Shown here: one piece after another, positions 54,801-64,000 of the stretch
Layout of the letters: each line of letters begins with the position of its first letter
Position numbering within the stretch: the first letter of the stretch is position 1
Origin: Congeria kusceri
Lineage: Eukaryota; Mollusca; Bivalvia; Myida; Dreissenidae
Assembly (NCBI GenBank): GCA_027627225.1
Contig: CM051025.1
Coordinates: 58,439,681 to 58,503,680, forward strand
Direction of reading: 5' to 3'
DNA length: 64,000 nt
Made by a program: the position numbers and the translations under genes
Notes under the pieces: model-generated
Database searches by the model: none
What the model was told of the DNA's origin: nothing
The model's input: only the letters and a program-made list of their open reading frames with translations

Positions 54801-57800
54801 GATATGACTCAATATAATTGCAAAAGTATTTCTTAAAATATTTAAGTCGTGTCGTGGGAAAACCAGGCTTAATGCACACGCGTAAAGTGTCATCCCATAT
54901 CAGCCTGTGACGACACTTTCCGCCTACGGCGGATTTATGTTTAGAAGAGACTTCTGTGAAACAGAAACAGAAAATACTATAAAAGCGGAAACTATCATCC
55001 CGGATCATCCTGTGCGAAATTGCACAGGCTAATCCGGGATGACAATTTATGCACATGCATTAAGGCCCGTTTTCCCACGTCACGCCTATTTATTTTATTA
55101 ATGACATCCTACAGCTGTCCATGCTGTCCATAGAGATACGTACCAGCTCCTGTTGCACTCTGGGATTTCTTCAGTTTATCGATAGTGGTAGCCTGCATGA
55201 TCTCAGTCATAATGTTAAATCTATGAGGAATGAATGAGGAATGACACACACAAGTCAGTATACTAGTATATGTATTTCAAAATGTGCCAATGTGAAATCA
55301 TTAATTTTAAATGCATCTTTAACATAGCACTGAATATTTCACACACACACAAGTTTGTTGACTTCAGCAAAAATTAGGGGAATCCTACAGACTTGAATAG
55401 AAATGCAGTGGCTAAACGTCAAATGGCAATGGCCTTCCGTATTTCAAAGACTGATAATCTTTAAACGTTACATCATACATCACAAAAAGTACCAATCATT
55501 TTACCTATATACAATATCACATTTAAACAGGTTTTGCAATTTGCTCTTGGTATGAACCCATACTTAGCATTCCAAAACTTTTTAGGTTGGTAACACTGTT
55601 TTATTTCCAAACCACAATTACATGAATGATGAAGTAACCCGCACATTTCCAGCATGTGTAACAAAATAATTTACAAGTTTAAATGCAGTATATTTGCAAA
55701 ATTAGCTTTATATCTATTCTATTCAAAAAGATTTCAACCTAATGTAATGAATGCAAAAACAATGTTCACCTCAGCTGCTTCAAGTGTTCAATGTCATTAC
55801 ACTTTTCTATCATTTTCACAAAATCTTCGTACGTAGCTGCGTATGTGTAGTTAATACGGGTGGCTTCAGACAGTTTTTCTCGGTACTCAATGTAGGACAA
55901 CAGGGTCATATTAATGTAGTCTGGGTCACATATCAACTCAATTGTTGGGCTTAATACTGAAACATGAATAAGTTGCTAATACTGAAACATGAATAAGTTG
56001 CTAATACTTATTTAACACTCATGATTTACATACAAACAAAACAAAGCAAACAAACACAATTTTAAATTTTTTTTTTATCTCTATCCTGGAAATCTAACAT
56101 GTTAGAAACATTACGATTTTCACATTTAAGATTTATTACATTACAAAATGACTATTTTAAAAATAATTAACAATCTATATTTGTAGTTTTTATGAAATAG
56201 AATCTAAAACTGTTTTCGGGCCAACATATGACTTTAATAGAAACATATAGAAATACAAGAACATCCGAAAGCACAGTACACCTGTACCTGCTGTGGCCAC
56301 AACTTCCCTCAAAAGGTGCCGCATAGGGGTGGACCTGGTGTAGTACTGGGGCAAAATGACCACAAGCAGGGCCTCGCTCATCTTCCGCAGGTAGTTCAGT
56401 TCCGACTCCCTGGAACTCAACCAGGGATGGAGAGAGAATGGCGTAGTCGTACTTGGGGAGTACCTTCAGAGGTGACAGGAAATATTCCAATAAAACAAGA
56501 TGTGCCACACCTAGGTTATGTTTGTAAATAATAAACACTGATCATCAACAAAATCAATTTCACATTTTTCCACAGTGATATCGGTATGTGTTCTTTTGTT
56601 GTTGTTGTTTTTCAATATAATTAACATATTTTGGAAAATGTCTAGTCATATTTATTAAACATACAAAAACGATCACAAAATAAAGCCATACAAATGTGCA
56701 AAAAATGTTTTTTTAATGCAAATTACTTTTTTGATGATGCTCTGAGATCCTGAAAATGAGTCTTCAACTTCTGGACTATATCCTGAGTGACAAACTGCAC
56801 TGTGTCAATCTTTACCAGGCGAGCACTGATGTTCTCTATCACTATCCAGATGTCAGTCCTCGAAAAAGACATGACAACAAATGACAAAACTGTCCTTCAT
56901 TTCATAGCAATTGACATACTTAAAAGAAAAAATAACAAATACTTGTTATTGGTTATCACAAATAAAGTGATAAAATGTTGGCCTTACAGTTCCCCTTTTT
57001 TAATACTAAAACATAGTCCTTACTCACCAAGAAGAAAACCACATATTCTGTATAGGCAGATAATGTGTGCACGCATTGTTTTGTCAGGATATTTTTATTG
57101 TGTGTTTGTTATTTTTGTGTCCTTTTCAAGGAAATAATAAATCAATGTGGATGTTTGGGTTGTTTCTGGGGTGTGTTTTTTAAATATTTTCTTGTCACAT
57201 ACATATGTATTTGTATAGCTAACAGATAAACTCACACTGACACAATCCAACGTATCAGTCAGTATATGCTTAAATTTGCCACCTAATAATGTTCGTTATT
57301 TTAAATTTAAGCATTTCATTTAACAATCATGGTCATTACTTCCTGAGGCTGCTGAAATGCATGCAAGCCAACTTACTGGAGATAGGAGAGAATGAAGCTT
57401 CAAGCCAACTTACTGGAGATAGGAGAGCAATGAAGCTTCAAGCCAACTTACTGGAGATAGGAGAGCAATGAAGCTTGGTCCTTGGACAGCCCTTTGTACC
57501 AGGACAGAATGTAGTCTCTCAGGAGAAGATCTATCACCTCTTGTAGAGCGAGGTCCATGTTGCGAGAAATCACTACTTTTTTGGGACTTGTTGTAGATTG
57601 TGAGGATTTAACTTCCTGAAATTGCATCACTGGTTGTGAGGTTCATAATCTCTCTTATGATTTCTACTTGTTAATATATTAGGTAGAGTATTAAATCTAG
57701 AAATTTAAAGTTAAATTGTGGCACGTCGTGAGAAAATCGGTCTCAATGCATGTGCGTAAAGTGTTGTCCCGGATTAGCCTGTGCAGTCCACACAAGCTAA

Positions 57801-58702
57801 TCCAGGACGGCACTTTCCGCTTTTATTGTATTTTCTGTTTCAAGGAAGTCTCTTAACATAAATCCACTGTAGGCGGAAAGTGCACACTTTACGCACATGC
57901 ATTAAGACCGGTTTTCTCACGGCGCGGCTCAATCTTTTTTTGAAAAAAAAAGAGAGATACTTCAATAATCAATAGATAAAACTATTACAAAAACTACTGA
58001 AGCATCTATTATCATAATTTTAATCATTATTATTATTATCATTTTTATTAGTGTTAGTAGTTGTAGTTGTATTAATTAGTATTAGTATTAGTATTAGTAG
58101 TATTAGTATTAGTATTAGTAGTATTAATATTAGTAGTATTAGTATTAGTATTAGTAGTATTAGTATTAGTATTAGTATTAGTATTAGTAGTATTAGTATT
58201 AGTAGTATTAGTATTAGTATTAGTATTAGTATTAGTATTAGTATTAGTATTAGTATTAGTAGTAGTAGTATTAGTATTAGTATTAATATTAATATTAGTA
58301 TTAGTAATAGTAGTTTTAACAGTAGTAGTAGTCGTAGTGTTAGCAGCAGCAGCAGCAGCAGTAGAAGTAGTAGTAGCAGTAGTAGTAATAGACTAGTAGT
58401 AGTAGTGGTAGTAACAGCACAACGACGAAATTTAGCATTATCAATACTTCAAATAAACATTACCATCATGTTTTGCAGGATTAATCGAACATGGGACTGT
58501 TGAAGTTCTTTAGGCAGTGGAGGGGGAGTATACTGCTTCCCTCTGACTAGAGCCCATGTCACTCCAAGATAAATCCCAAGTGTTGCCATGGCAACATGGG
58601 CACAGAGCGTGAACACTGTGAATATGAGTTCATAGTAAAAGAGCACAGCAGTCACTGCACCCAAGGCTCCTATCACAACTGGGTAGTTCATTATTTCCAT
58701 CC
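39642..58702 (-). CDS. SNX25: Sorting nexin 25 (SNX25), complete, 21 coding exons, 973 aa
   Basis: SNX25 belongs to the PXA-RGS-PX-nexin C group (SNX13, 14, 19, 25). These are membrane-tethered proteins that bind phosphoinositides and act in endosomal or ER-contact traffic; SNX25 has been linked to TGF-beta receptor degradation. All 21 exon phases agree and total 2922 nt with one stop (TGA at 39644-39642). Domains by residue: two membrane helices about 5-55; PXA about 95-305; basic/coil linker to about 390; RGS about 394-515; coiled coil about 530-620; PX about 628-745; nexin C about 795-925. Diagnostic stretches are RDYILSWYKGLSKDQ, NLKRYINQ, QHYPSFLVSDLYHRY, GMFKWLRKSFIAFVEVTFGR and SEPMVIYYIRLFKDAMWPNG. 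The start ATG at 58700 lies two bases inside an acceptor-led exon, so a noncoding 5' exon is expected. Introns hold several MITEs and tandem arrays. Three exons have their donors copied in tandem. Confidence 0.95.
40323..40504 (-). CDS. SNX25: SNX25 exon 20 (nexin C)
   Basis: 182 nt, acceptor cttccag, donor gttatt. Encodes QLRETVDWMFSEPMVIYYIR, then LFKDAMWPNGVLAETAPVRS. The FKDAMWPNG motif is a hallmark of SNX25-type nexin C domains. Confidence 0.95.
41050..41193 (-). CDS. SNX25: SNX25 exon 19 (nexin C)
   Basis: 144 nt, acceptor tttacag, donor gtattt. Encodes SDDRNKDSIAEPLYGLINEI, then YELKGMFKWLRKSFIAFVEV and TFGRSIN: the start of the nexin C domain. Confidence 0.95.
41637..42460. repeat. 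Tandem-array element, about 150-bp unit, about 5 copies
   Basis: Monomers contain aaattaggtcaaggtcaa, gatatgggtggattgggaat, caacaactgtgta and ggtaaaatctagttaacc. The left edge has acacatgccccc and the right edge ggacagacaag followed by caggggcataata. In a SNX25 intron. Confidence 0.87.
42634..42699 (-). CDS. SNX25: SNX25 exon 18 (linker)
   Basis: 66 nt, acceptor tcttacag, donor gttgta. Encodes LPSIGQDSRETEDELLFSTD, an acidic linker before the C-terminal domain. Confidence 0.85.
42904..43028 (-). CDS. SNX25: SNX25 exon 17 (end of PX)
   Basis: 125 nt, acceptor gttttaag, donor gtagtt. Encodes AVMKDDRLANSEALYGFLTP, then TPEYFQQPEKKNEFILKTLL. SEALY-FL-P-P-Y is the conserved end of PX. A palindromic MITE ends only 13 bp before the exon. 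Confidence 0.94.
43042..43301. mobile_element. Palindromic MITE, copy 5, next to the exon 17 acceptor
   Basis: Full-length copy with ggcgtgtcgtgggaaaaccg ends. On the gene's strand its far end is 13 bp from the acceptor of SNX25 exon 17. Confidence 0.92.
43706..43936. mobile_element. Palindromic MITE, copy 6, with ATAT duplication
   Basis: Ends GAGGCATGTCGTGG and, reversed, GAGGCATGTCGTTGG. ATAT flanks both sides (43702-43705, 43937-43940). Same SNX25 intron as copy 5. Confidence 0.88.
43968..44078 (-). CDS. SNX25: SNX25 exon 16 (PX)
   Basis: 111 nt, phase 0 on both sides, acceptor atggacag, donor gtgagt. Encodes IAGPWLKKHDLPKINMFTTV, then DEKFLKEAKETLNYYLN. Confidence 0.92.
44622..44798. 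repeat. 59-bp x 3 tandem repeat covering the exon 15 end and donor
   Basis: Units start at 44622, 44681 and 44740. The rightmost is the true exon end; the other two are intronic copies with intact gtaggg donors. Confidence 0.93.
44744..44902 (-). CDS. SNX25: SNX25 exon 15 (PX)
   Basis: 159 nt, acceptor tatttcag, donor gtaggg. Encodes SVKEGDKSVPLFVLIVHLAG, then a segment ending in WVVNRKLSDFYTVHEKLVQ. R-LSDFY-VHEKL is the PX phosphoinositide-pocket segment. The last part of the exon and its donor occur three times in tandem at 59-bp spacing (44622-44798). Confidence 0.94.
44985..45280. repeat. 98-bp repeat covering the exon 14 end and donor
   Basis: 45183-45280 (real) and 45085-45182 (copy) align well, including tactcactgtgacctcata. 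A third, weaker copy lies at 44985-45084. Confidence 0.82.
45190..45330 (-). CDS. SNX25: SNX25 exon 14 (coiled coil, PX start)
   Basis: 141 nt, phase 0 on both sides, acceptor gattgcag, donor gtgagt. Encodes IQKVQEDLESEIEAMKEEKR, then KLESHILRTEQWCLHTGNWK and ALVYEVT. A diverged copy of the exon's last 70 nt and its donor sits 98 bp downstream (45085-45155). Confidence 0.93.
45545..45705 (-). CDS. SNX25: SNX25 exon 13 (coiled coil)
   Basis: 161 nt, acceptor gactgcag, donor gtattt. Encodes NEMLFEPTEHDHEDDEMFHL, then QSYHAKQKLQQLGNRITNKT and QALDALKTHKSDVK. An acidic patch leads into a coiled coil between the RGS and PX domains. Confidence 0.92.
46403..46553 (-). CDS. SNX25: SNX25 exon 12 (end of RGS)
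   Basis: 151 nt, acceptor cttcag, donor gtgagt. Encodes GHEAFLETQATVYKKMETQH, then YPSFLVSDLYHRYLTSLDTE. YPSF-VSDLY is the conserved last RGS helix of SNX25. The intron before it (upstream) contains the hAT-like element at 46855-47772. Confidence 0.95.
46847..47780. mobile_element. hAT-like non-autonomous transposon, perfect 8-bp target duplication
   Basis: The element spans 46855-47772 (918 bp) with ends TAGGGATGGGACCGAATA and, reversed, TAGGGATGGGACCAAATA. ATTATAAC flanks it on both sides (46847-46854, 47773-47780). The 8-bp duplication and the TAGGGATGGG ends fit the hAT superfamily. The interior near both ends is rich in attcgaatat. It has no transposase. In a SNX25 intron. Confidence 0.9.
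47843..48123. mobile_element. Palindromic MITE, copy 7 (SNX25 intron)
   Basis: Ends GAGGCGCGTCGTGG on both sides; includes a small internal duplication (ggattaatggattaatggat). Confidence 0.9.
48518..48655. repeat. Foldback repeat
   Basis: The left arm gaatactaggttagtgttga and the right arm, reversed, gaatactaggtaagtgttta are inverted copies about 100 bp apart. Confidence 0.7.
48955..49074 (-). CDS. SNX25: SNX25 exon 11 (RGS)
   Basis: 120 nt, acceptor acttacag, donor gtaaga. Encodes KQHHHMANDIYQGYICSAGS, then VVRVDKATARAMETFLLGDS, the central RGS helices. Confidence 0.9.
49271..49310 (-). CDS. SNX25: SNX25 exon 10 (RGS, 40-nt microexon)
   Basis: 40 nt, acceptor aattgtag, donor gttggt. Encodes FWVAVESMKSAYK, matching FWESVEHLKNANK in the RGS domain. 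Its phase joins exactly with exons 9 and 11. Confidence 0.88.
49473..50164. mobile_element. TIR element, about 690 bp
   Basis: The left end acatttgaacaccgttattt and the right end, reversed, acatttgaacatcgttattt continue in parallel for a few bases (caaa). Many cgaaataa-type motifs lie inside. In a SNX25 intron between exons 9 and 10. Confidence 0.72.
50306..50397 (-). CDS. SNX25: SNX25 exon 9 (RGS first half)
   Basis: 92 nt, acceptor ctttatag, donor gtgagg. Encodes VVTFSDILKSTKGREHFQSF and LKREGNESLLG, the first helices of the RGS fold. Confidence 0.9.
50738..51170. repeat. Tandem-array element, about 2-3 copies
   Basis: Edges atgtctccccc (left) and ggggagacat (right) are inverted. The monomer has ggccataactccgcccaaaa, gaagttttgtgaaaatccag and ccaggggttacagagaacag. 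A cagacagaca run precedes the right edge. Confidence 0.75.
51200..52600. other. SNX25 intron, possible inverted-repeat element
   Basis: The sequence attgattcgcggat at about 51430 recurs inverted at about 52186-52200, with taaattcgc blocks outside each arm. This could be a decayed TIR element; nothing else is visible. Confidence 0.35.
52618..53470. repeat. Tandem-array element, about 170-bp unit, about 4-5 copies
   Basis: Monomers have gaccttgaattgtgaccttg, catgggtcatgtacacg and gaagttatattaaaatcctt. A gtaccgacggaccgatgtac run follows, and the edges taataccccca and tgggggtataata are inverted. Confidence 0.85.
53731..53833. repeat. Hairpin with 33-nt arms near the exon 8 donor
   Basis: The arm ttacactgttagtaactgag at 53731 continues to 53763 and pairs with 53801-53833 with few mismatches. 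Confidence 0.85.
53882..54001 (-). CDS. SNX25: SNX25 exon 8
   Basis: 120 nt, phase 0 on both sides, acceptor gcaatcag, donor gttagt. Encodes LQVAKTRCEKRICSLGGPDY, then KSYTSSTDDGAKLEGLPGEK. CEKRI-LGGP is conserved. A 33-nt-arm hairpin lies 49 nt past the exon end. Confidence 0.93.
54298..54383 (-). CDS. SNX25: SNX25 exon 7
   Basis: 86 nt, acceptor ttttcag, donor gtttaa. Encodes EKPGSPKSTRSTDKGELLKK, then RNLKRYINQ: a basic linker that matches LLRARNMKRYINQ. Confidence 0.93.
54844..55087. mobile_element. Palindromic MITE, copy 8 (SNX25 intron)
   Basis: Starts aagtcgtgtcgtgggaaaac and ends in the complement of aggcgtgacgtgggaaaacg. The left inner palindrome is partly deleted. Confidence 0.87.
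55144..55220 (-). CDS. SNX25: SNX25 exon 6
   Basis: 77 nt, acceptor cctcatag, donor gtacgt. Encodes FNIMTEIMQATTIDKLKKSQ and SATGA, matching the YQIVVEIIQATTI helix after PXA. Confidence 0.9.
55770..55956 (-). CDS. SNX25: SNX25 exon 5 (end of PXA)
   Basis: 187 nt, acceptor atgtttcag, donor gtgaac. Encodes LSPTIELICDPDYINMTLLS, then YIEYREKLSEATRINYTYAA and TYEDFVKMIEKCNDIEHLKQ. The DPDYIN and YEDF blocks are conserved in SNX25. Confidence 0.93.
56288..56463 (-). CDS. SNX25: SNX25 exon 4 (PXA)
   Basis: 176 nt, acceptor cctctgaag, donor gtacag. Encodes YSPSTTTPFSLHPWLSSRES, then ELNYLRKMSEALLVVILPQY and YTRSTPMRHLLREVVATA. The correct frame overlaps a longer spurious open frame. Confidence 0.88.
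56727..56858 (-). CDS. SNX25: SNX25 exon 3 (PXA)
   Basis: 132 nt, acceptor tttttcgag, donor gtaatt. Encodes TDIWIVIENISARLVKIDTV, then QFVTQDIVQKLKTHFQDLRA, matching the PXA helices of vertebrate SNX25. Confidence 0.9.
57366..57478. repeat. 37/38-bp x 3 tandem repeat covering the exon 2 end and donor
   Basis: Units containing ccaacttactggagatagga place gtaagt donors at 57450-57451 (used), 57412-57413 and 57375-57376 on the minus strand. Confidence 0.93.
57452..57615 (-). CDS. SNX25: SNX25 exon 2 (start of PXA)
   Basis: 164 nt. Encodes EVKSSQSTTSPKKVVISRNM, then DLALQEVIDLLLRDYILSWY and KGLSKDQASLLSYL. The last 25 nt and the donor gtaagt are repeated twice more downstream at 37-38 bp spacing. 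Confidence 0.93.
57719..57930. mobile_element. Palindromic MITE, copy 9 (SNX25 intron 1)
   Basis: Starts gcacgtcgtgagaaaatcgg and ends in the complement of agccgcgccgtgagaaaacc. Most of the right inner palindrome is deleted. Confidence 0.85.
58030..58400. repeat. (ATTAGT)n/(AGT)n microsatellite in SNX25 intron 1
   Basis: Long imperfect hexamer and trimer run. The 150-codon open frame through it (mostly alternating I and S) is a low-complexity artefact. Confidence 0.95.
58464..58702 (-). CDS. SNX25: SNX25 exon 1 (start codon, membrane anchor)
   Basis: Acceptor cttttcag, then GG and the ATG at 58700; donor gtaatg. Encodes MEIMNYPVVIGALGAVTAVL and on through TLGIYLGVTWALVRG: two closely spaced hydrophobic helices as in the long vertebrate isoform. 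An (ATTAGT)n microsatellite begins about 60 bp beyond the donor. Confidence 0.9.
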
Positions 58703-59156
58703 CTGAAAAGATACAATGAAAACATAAGGTAAAGCACATATATAAAAAAAAAGAATGCCATTTAATAGTGATATAGTTAATAACACTTAGGGGCTGAAAA
58801 TGTATGAGATGTGTTCAAGGAGTTACAAAATAAAAATCTTAAGTTAAAGATTGTGAAAGGTTAAGAGTTTTCTATATGTAAATAATATATGCATGCTTAA
58901 TCTGAGGATTAAAACTACAGATTAACCACATAACATATAACATAAATAGATACAAGTAATTGATGGGTCTTAGGCAAGTCTCACATAGACAAAAAATCAC
59001 TATATGTGAATTAATTGTGACCAAAAAAACAATGTAAAACATGTAAATGACAAAAGTAGTATTAAATTTCAAATTCTCCTCAAAGTGATTTAATAACATG
59101 TTTTATATGCAGAGCACCTGATAAAATATCATGTGTGAAACACAATGTTAAAACTA

Positions 59157-59762
59157 GACATGTGTCCAAAGGACCCCAATTCTGCTGATGTTACAAAACC
59201 CTATGCAATTACTATACCCAGGTGCACAAGTTCACACCAGTGTGTGCAGGAAGAATATATAAAGTTTCATCAATCTAGCAGTTATACTTATTGAATTACA
59301 TGTGACACAAGTCCAAACATTTCAATTTTTGCTAAAAAAAGGGCCATAACTCTGATGATCTCTGACAAATCTACACCAAAATATCCAGGTGCAAAAGTTC
59401 ACACGAAACATGTCCATCACCAACAATGTAAAAATTTTGCAAAACAAGGGCCATAACTCCACTGATCTATGAAAAATGTGCACCAAAATACCCAGGTGCA
59501 CAAGTTCACATGCTGATGAATATGTTTATAAAGTTTCATCACTCTAGCAGTTAAACTTTTTTCGCCACACACGACACAAGTCTAACAATGACTTTTTATC
59601 TTAAAAAAGGGCAATAAATCCACTGATGTCAGAAAATACTGCACCAAAACACCCAGTTACATTACTCTAGCAGTTATACTAACGCACAACACAAAAATCC
59701 AACAGACGGACAGGCAGACAAGGGCAACTCTATATCCCACTCTGAAAGTGGGGGCATAACAA
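59157..59762. repeat. Tandem-array element, about 4 copies
   Basis: Monomers have agggccataactc, ccaggtgcacaagttcacac, aagtttcatcaatctagcag and acacaagtcc. A cagacggacaggcagac run and the right edge gtgggggcataac follow. Between SNX25 coding exon 1 and its likely promoter. Confidence 0.85.
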
Positions 59763-59769
59763 GTCTCAT

Positions 59770-60530
59770 TTAAATAATGTCCTGCCAGTTATTACAGTGA
59801 TTGTTCTCTTATTTTTATACAAACAGGGTAATCATTAAAAGGGATTTTTCTAAACAAAATATAGTGCATTTTTCCCAATAGGTGTGAAAAATTCCTTAAT
59901 CAGACGGTCAAGACAAAATCCAAAATAACTGTTATCGGAAACATAAATTACCTTAAGGTTGTATATCATGTCATGTTTTCAGCCCAAGTGGCAAACTTTC
60001 GCGGAATTTCCAAAGGTACTTCTCCCATTCCCAAAATAGTAAAACAAAACAGTGTATTAATTTCTTATCATTGAAGGATGACATCAATTGTGTTACATTT
60101 ATTTTACTTTAACTATCTTGTTTTCTCAGAAAAATTTATTGTAACGTGTCCGGTTTCTACTATGTATGGCTACAAGACTTCAAAAGCTAGCAATAATGAT
60201 GATTCTTAATATTAACCGTTTTAATGTATTTTCCTCAGCCTACTGTGGCGTCGATTATAAACAATGATTAAACAATCATTATATTGAACAATAATAATTA
60301 CCGTACCAGCAAAATATCTATTATTGAAGCACTAAAACTATAACGCTGTACAATGGACCACTCTGTCCACAATTCTTATACTTGCACAAATATAGCTGGT
60401 ATCAAGCTGGTATGTCCATTGGTTACATGTAACTTAATTATTTATACTATTGAAAGAGCTGATGACCTGGGCAACAAAAAAACAAAAACAACACACCTGA
60501 AGTCCCCAGTGACTTGAAAAATAAATAATT
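59770..60530. other. SNX25 5' intron, nothing seen
   Basis: AT-rich with no recognised feature. Confidence 0.45.
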
Positions 60531-60541
60531 ATTAAACTTAC

Positions 60542-60600
60542 AACTCTTCACTTTTCTTGAGATGTTACTCTCTGGTTGTTCCACAGCAGACTGACTTCAC
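60542..60600 (-). promoter_or_regulatory. Possible noncoding first exon of SNX25 with its donor
   Basis: Coding exon 1 begins with an acceptor, so a 5' UTR exon is needed. The best donor upstream is gagtt|gtaagt, with GT at 60541-60540 on the minus strand. The 5' limit of the exon is a guess; the region before it runs into the 25-bp repeat at 60633-60775. No TATA box or other core element is clear. Confidence 0.3.
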
Positions 60601-60632
60601 GCTAACCACTAGCCCGACAGAAATGTAATTTT

Positions 60633-60775
60633 GGCTAGTAGAAATTCAGTCATGTCGGGCTAGTAGAAATTCAGTCATGTTGGGCTAGTAGAAAGTAGAA
60701 ATTCAGTCATGTCGGGCTAGTAGAAATTCAGTCATGTTGGGCTAGTAGAAATTCAGTCATGTCGGGCTAGTGGAA
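60633..60775. repeat. 25-bp tandem repeat between the divergent SNX25 and ANKRD10 genes
   Basis: About six units of ggctagtagaaattcagtca plus tgtcg or tgttg; one unit has a small duplication. Confidence 0.92.
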
Positions 60776-60789
60776 ATTTCACCCGTTAA

Positions 60790-63773
<2,984 letters not shown>

Positions 63774-64000
63774 GTTTGTTGATCCAAATTGAATTGAAGT
63801 ATTCGTAAATAGATACTAAGGCTAAAAAAAATTAATGATTTGTTTCACAGGCACTTTTTCCAAAAAATCAGGAGGGAGGGCGCATTTTCTTTTTATTGCA
63901 TTTTTTTTTTTTCTCCTACTCTTCTATTGTCACTATGTAATGGCTTATTAAAACAAGTAAATACGTACTGATTAAAGACAATTTTAAGTTTAAATAATAA

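Noticed and set aside
56167..56538. 123-codon minus-strand frame over SNX25 exon 4
   Set aside because: The conserved PXA translation is in a different frame that joins neighbouring exons in phase.
58051..58503. 150-codon open frame rich in I and S
   Set aside because: It is the translation of an (ATTAGT)n microsatellite and runs antisense over SNX25 exon 1.

Overview
The window is animal nuclear DNA, most likely from a bivalve mollusc. It is AT-rich, its genes have many small exons and long introns, and it is full of short inverted-repeat transposons and tandem arrays of a kind I associate with bivalves. From memory the commonest palindromic repeat suggests a dreissenid mussel; the sequence alone does not prove this. 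There are no bacterial features, operons or CRISPR arrays.

Three protein genes were rebuilt by joining exons by reading frame and GT/AG splice sites. (1) A furry (FRY) orthologue runs on the minus strand from 16781 to the left edge: 11 exons, 979 coding nt, open at both ends. (2) A complete sorting nexin 25 (SNX25) gene lies on the minus strand, 58702 to 39642: 21 coding exons whose phases all agree, 2922 nt, 973 residues, with two N-terminal membrane segments followed by PXA, RGS, PX and nexin-C domains. (3) The first four coding exons of an ANKRD10-like ankyrin gene lie on the plus strand from 61651 to the right edge. SNX25 and ANKRD10 are head to head, and a 25-bp tandem repeat sits between them. 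I see no functional link among the three genes: FRY is a scaffold for NDR kinases, SNX25 is a membrane-tethered trafficking and lipid-binding protein, and ANKRD10 is poorly characterised.

Between FRY and SNX25 (about 16.8-39.6 kb) I find no convincing host gene. This stretch holds a 155-bp tandem array, tRNA-derived SINE-like units, several terminal-inverted-repeat (TIR) elements, and a 5'-truncated LINE with poly(A) and a visible target-site duplication. The missing first exon(s) of FRY may lie here, but I could not identify them.

The most notable signals are where repeats meet splice sites. Three SNX25 exons have their 3' end and splice donor copied in tandem (two- or threefold). A FRY microexon takes its acceptor from the edge of a 25-bp satellite. 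A palindromic MITE ends about 13 bp from another SNX25 acceptor. Also notable are a hAT-like element with a perfect 8-bp duplication, and a group of otherwise different tandem arrays that share a core motif and often have matching short ends.
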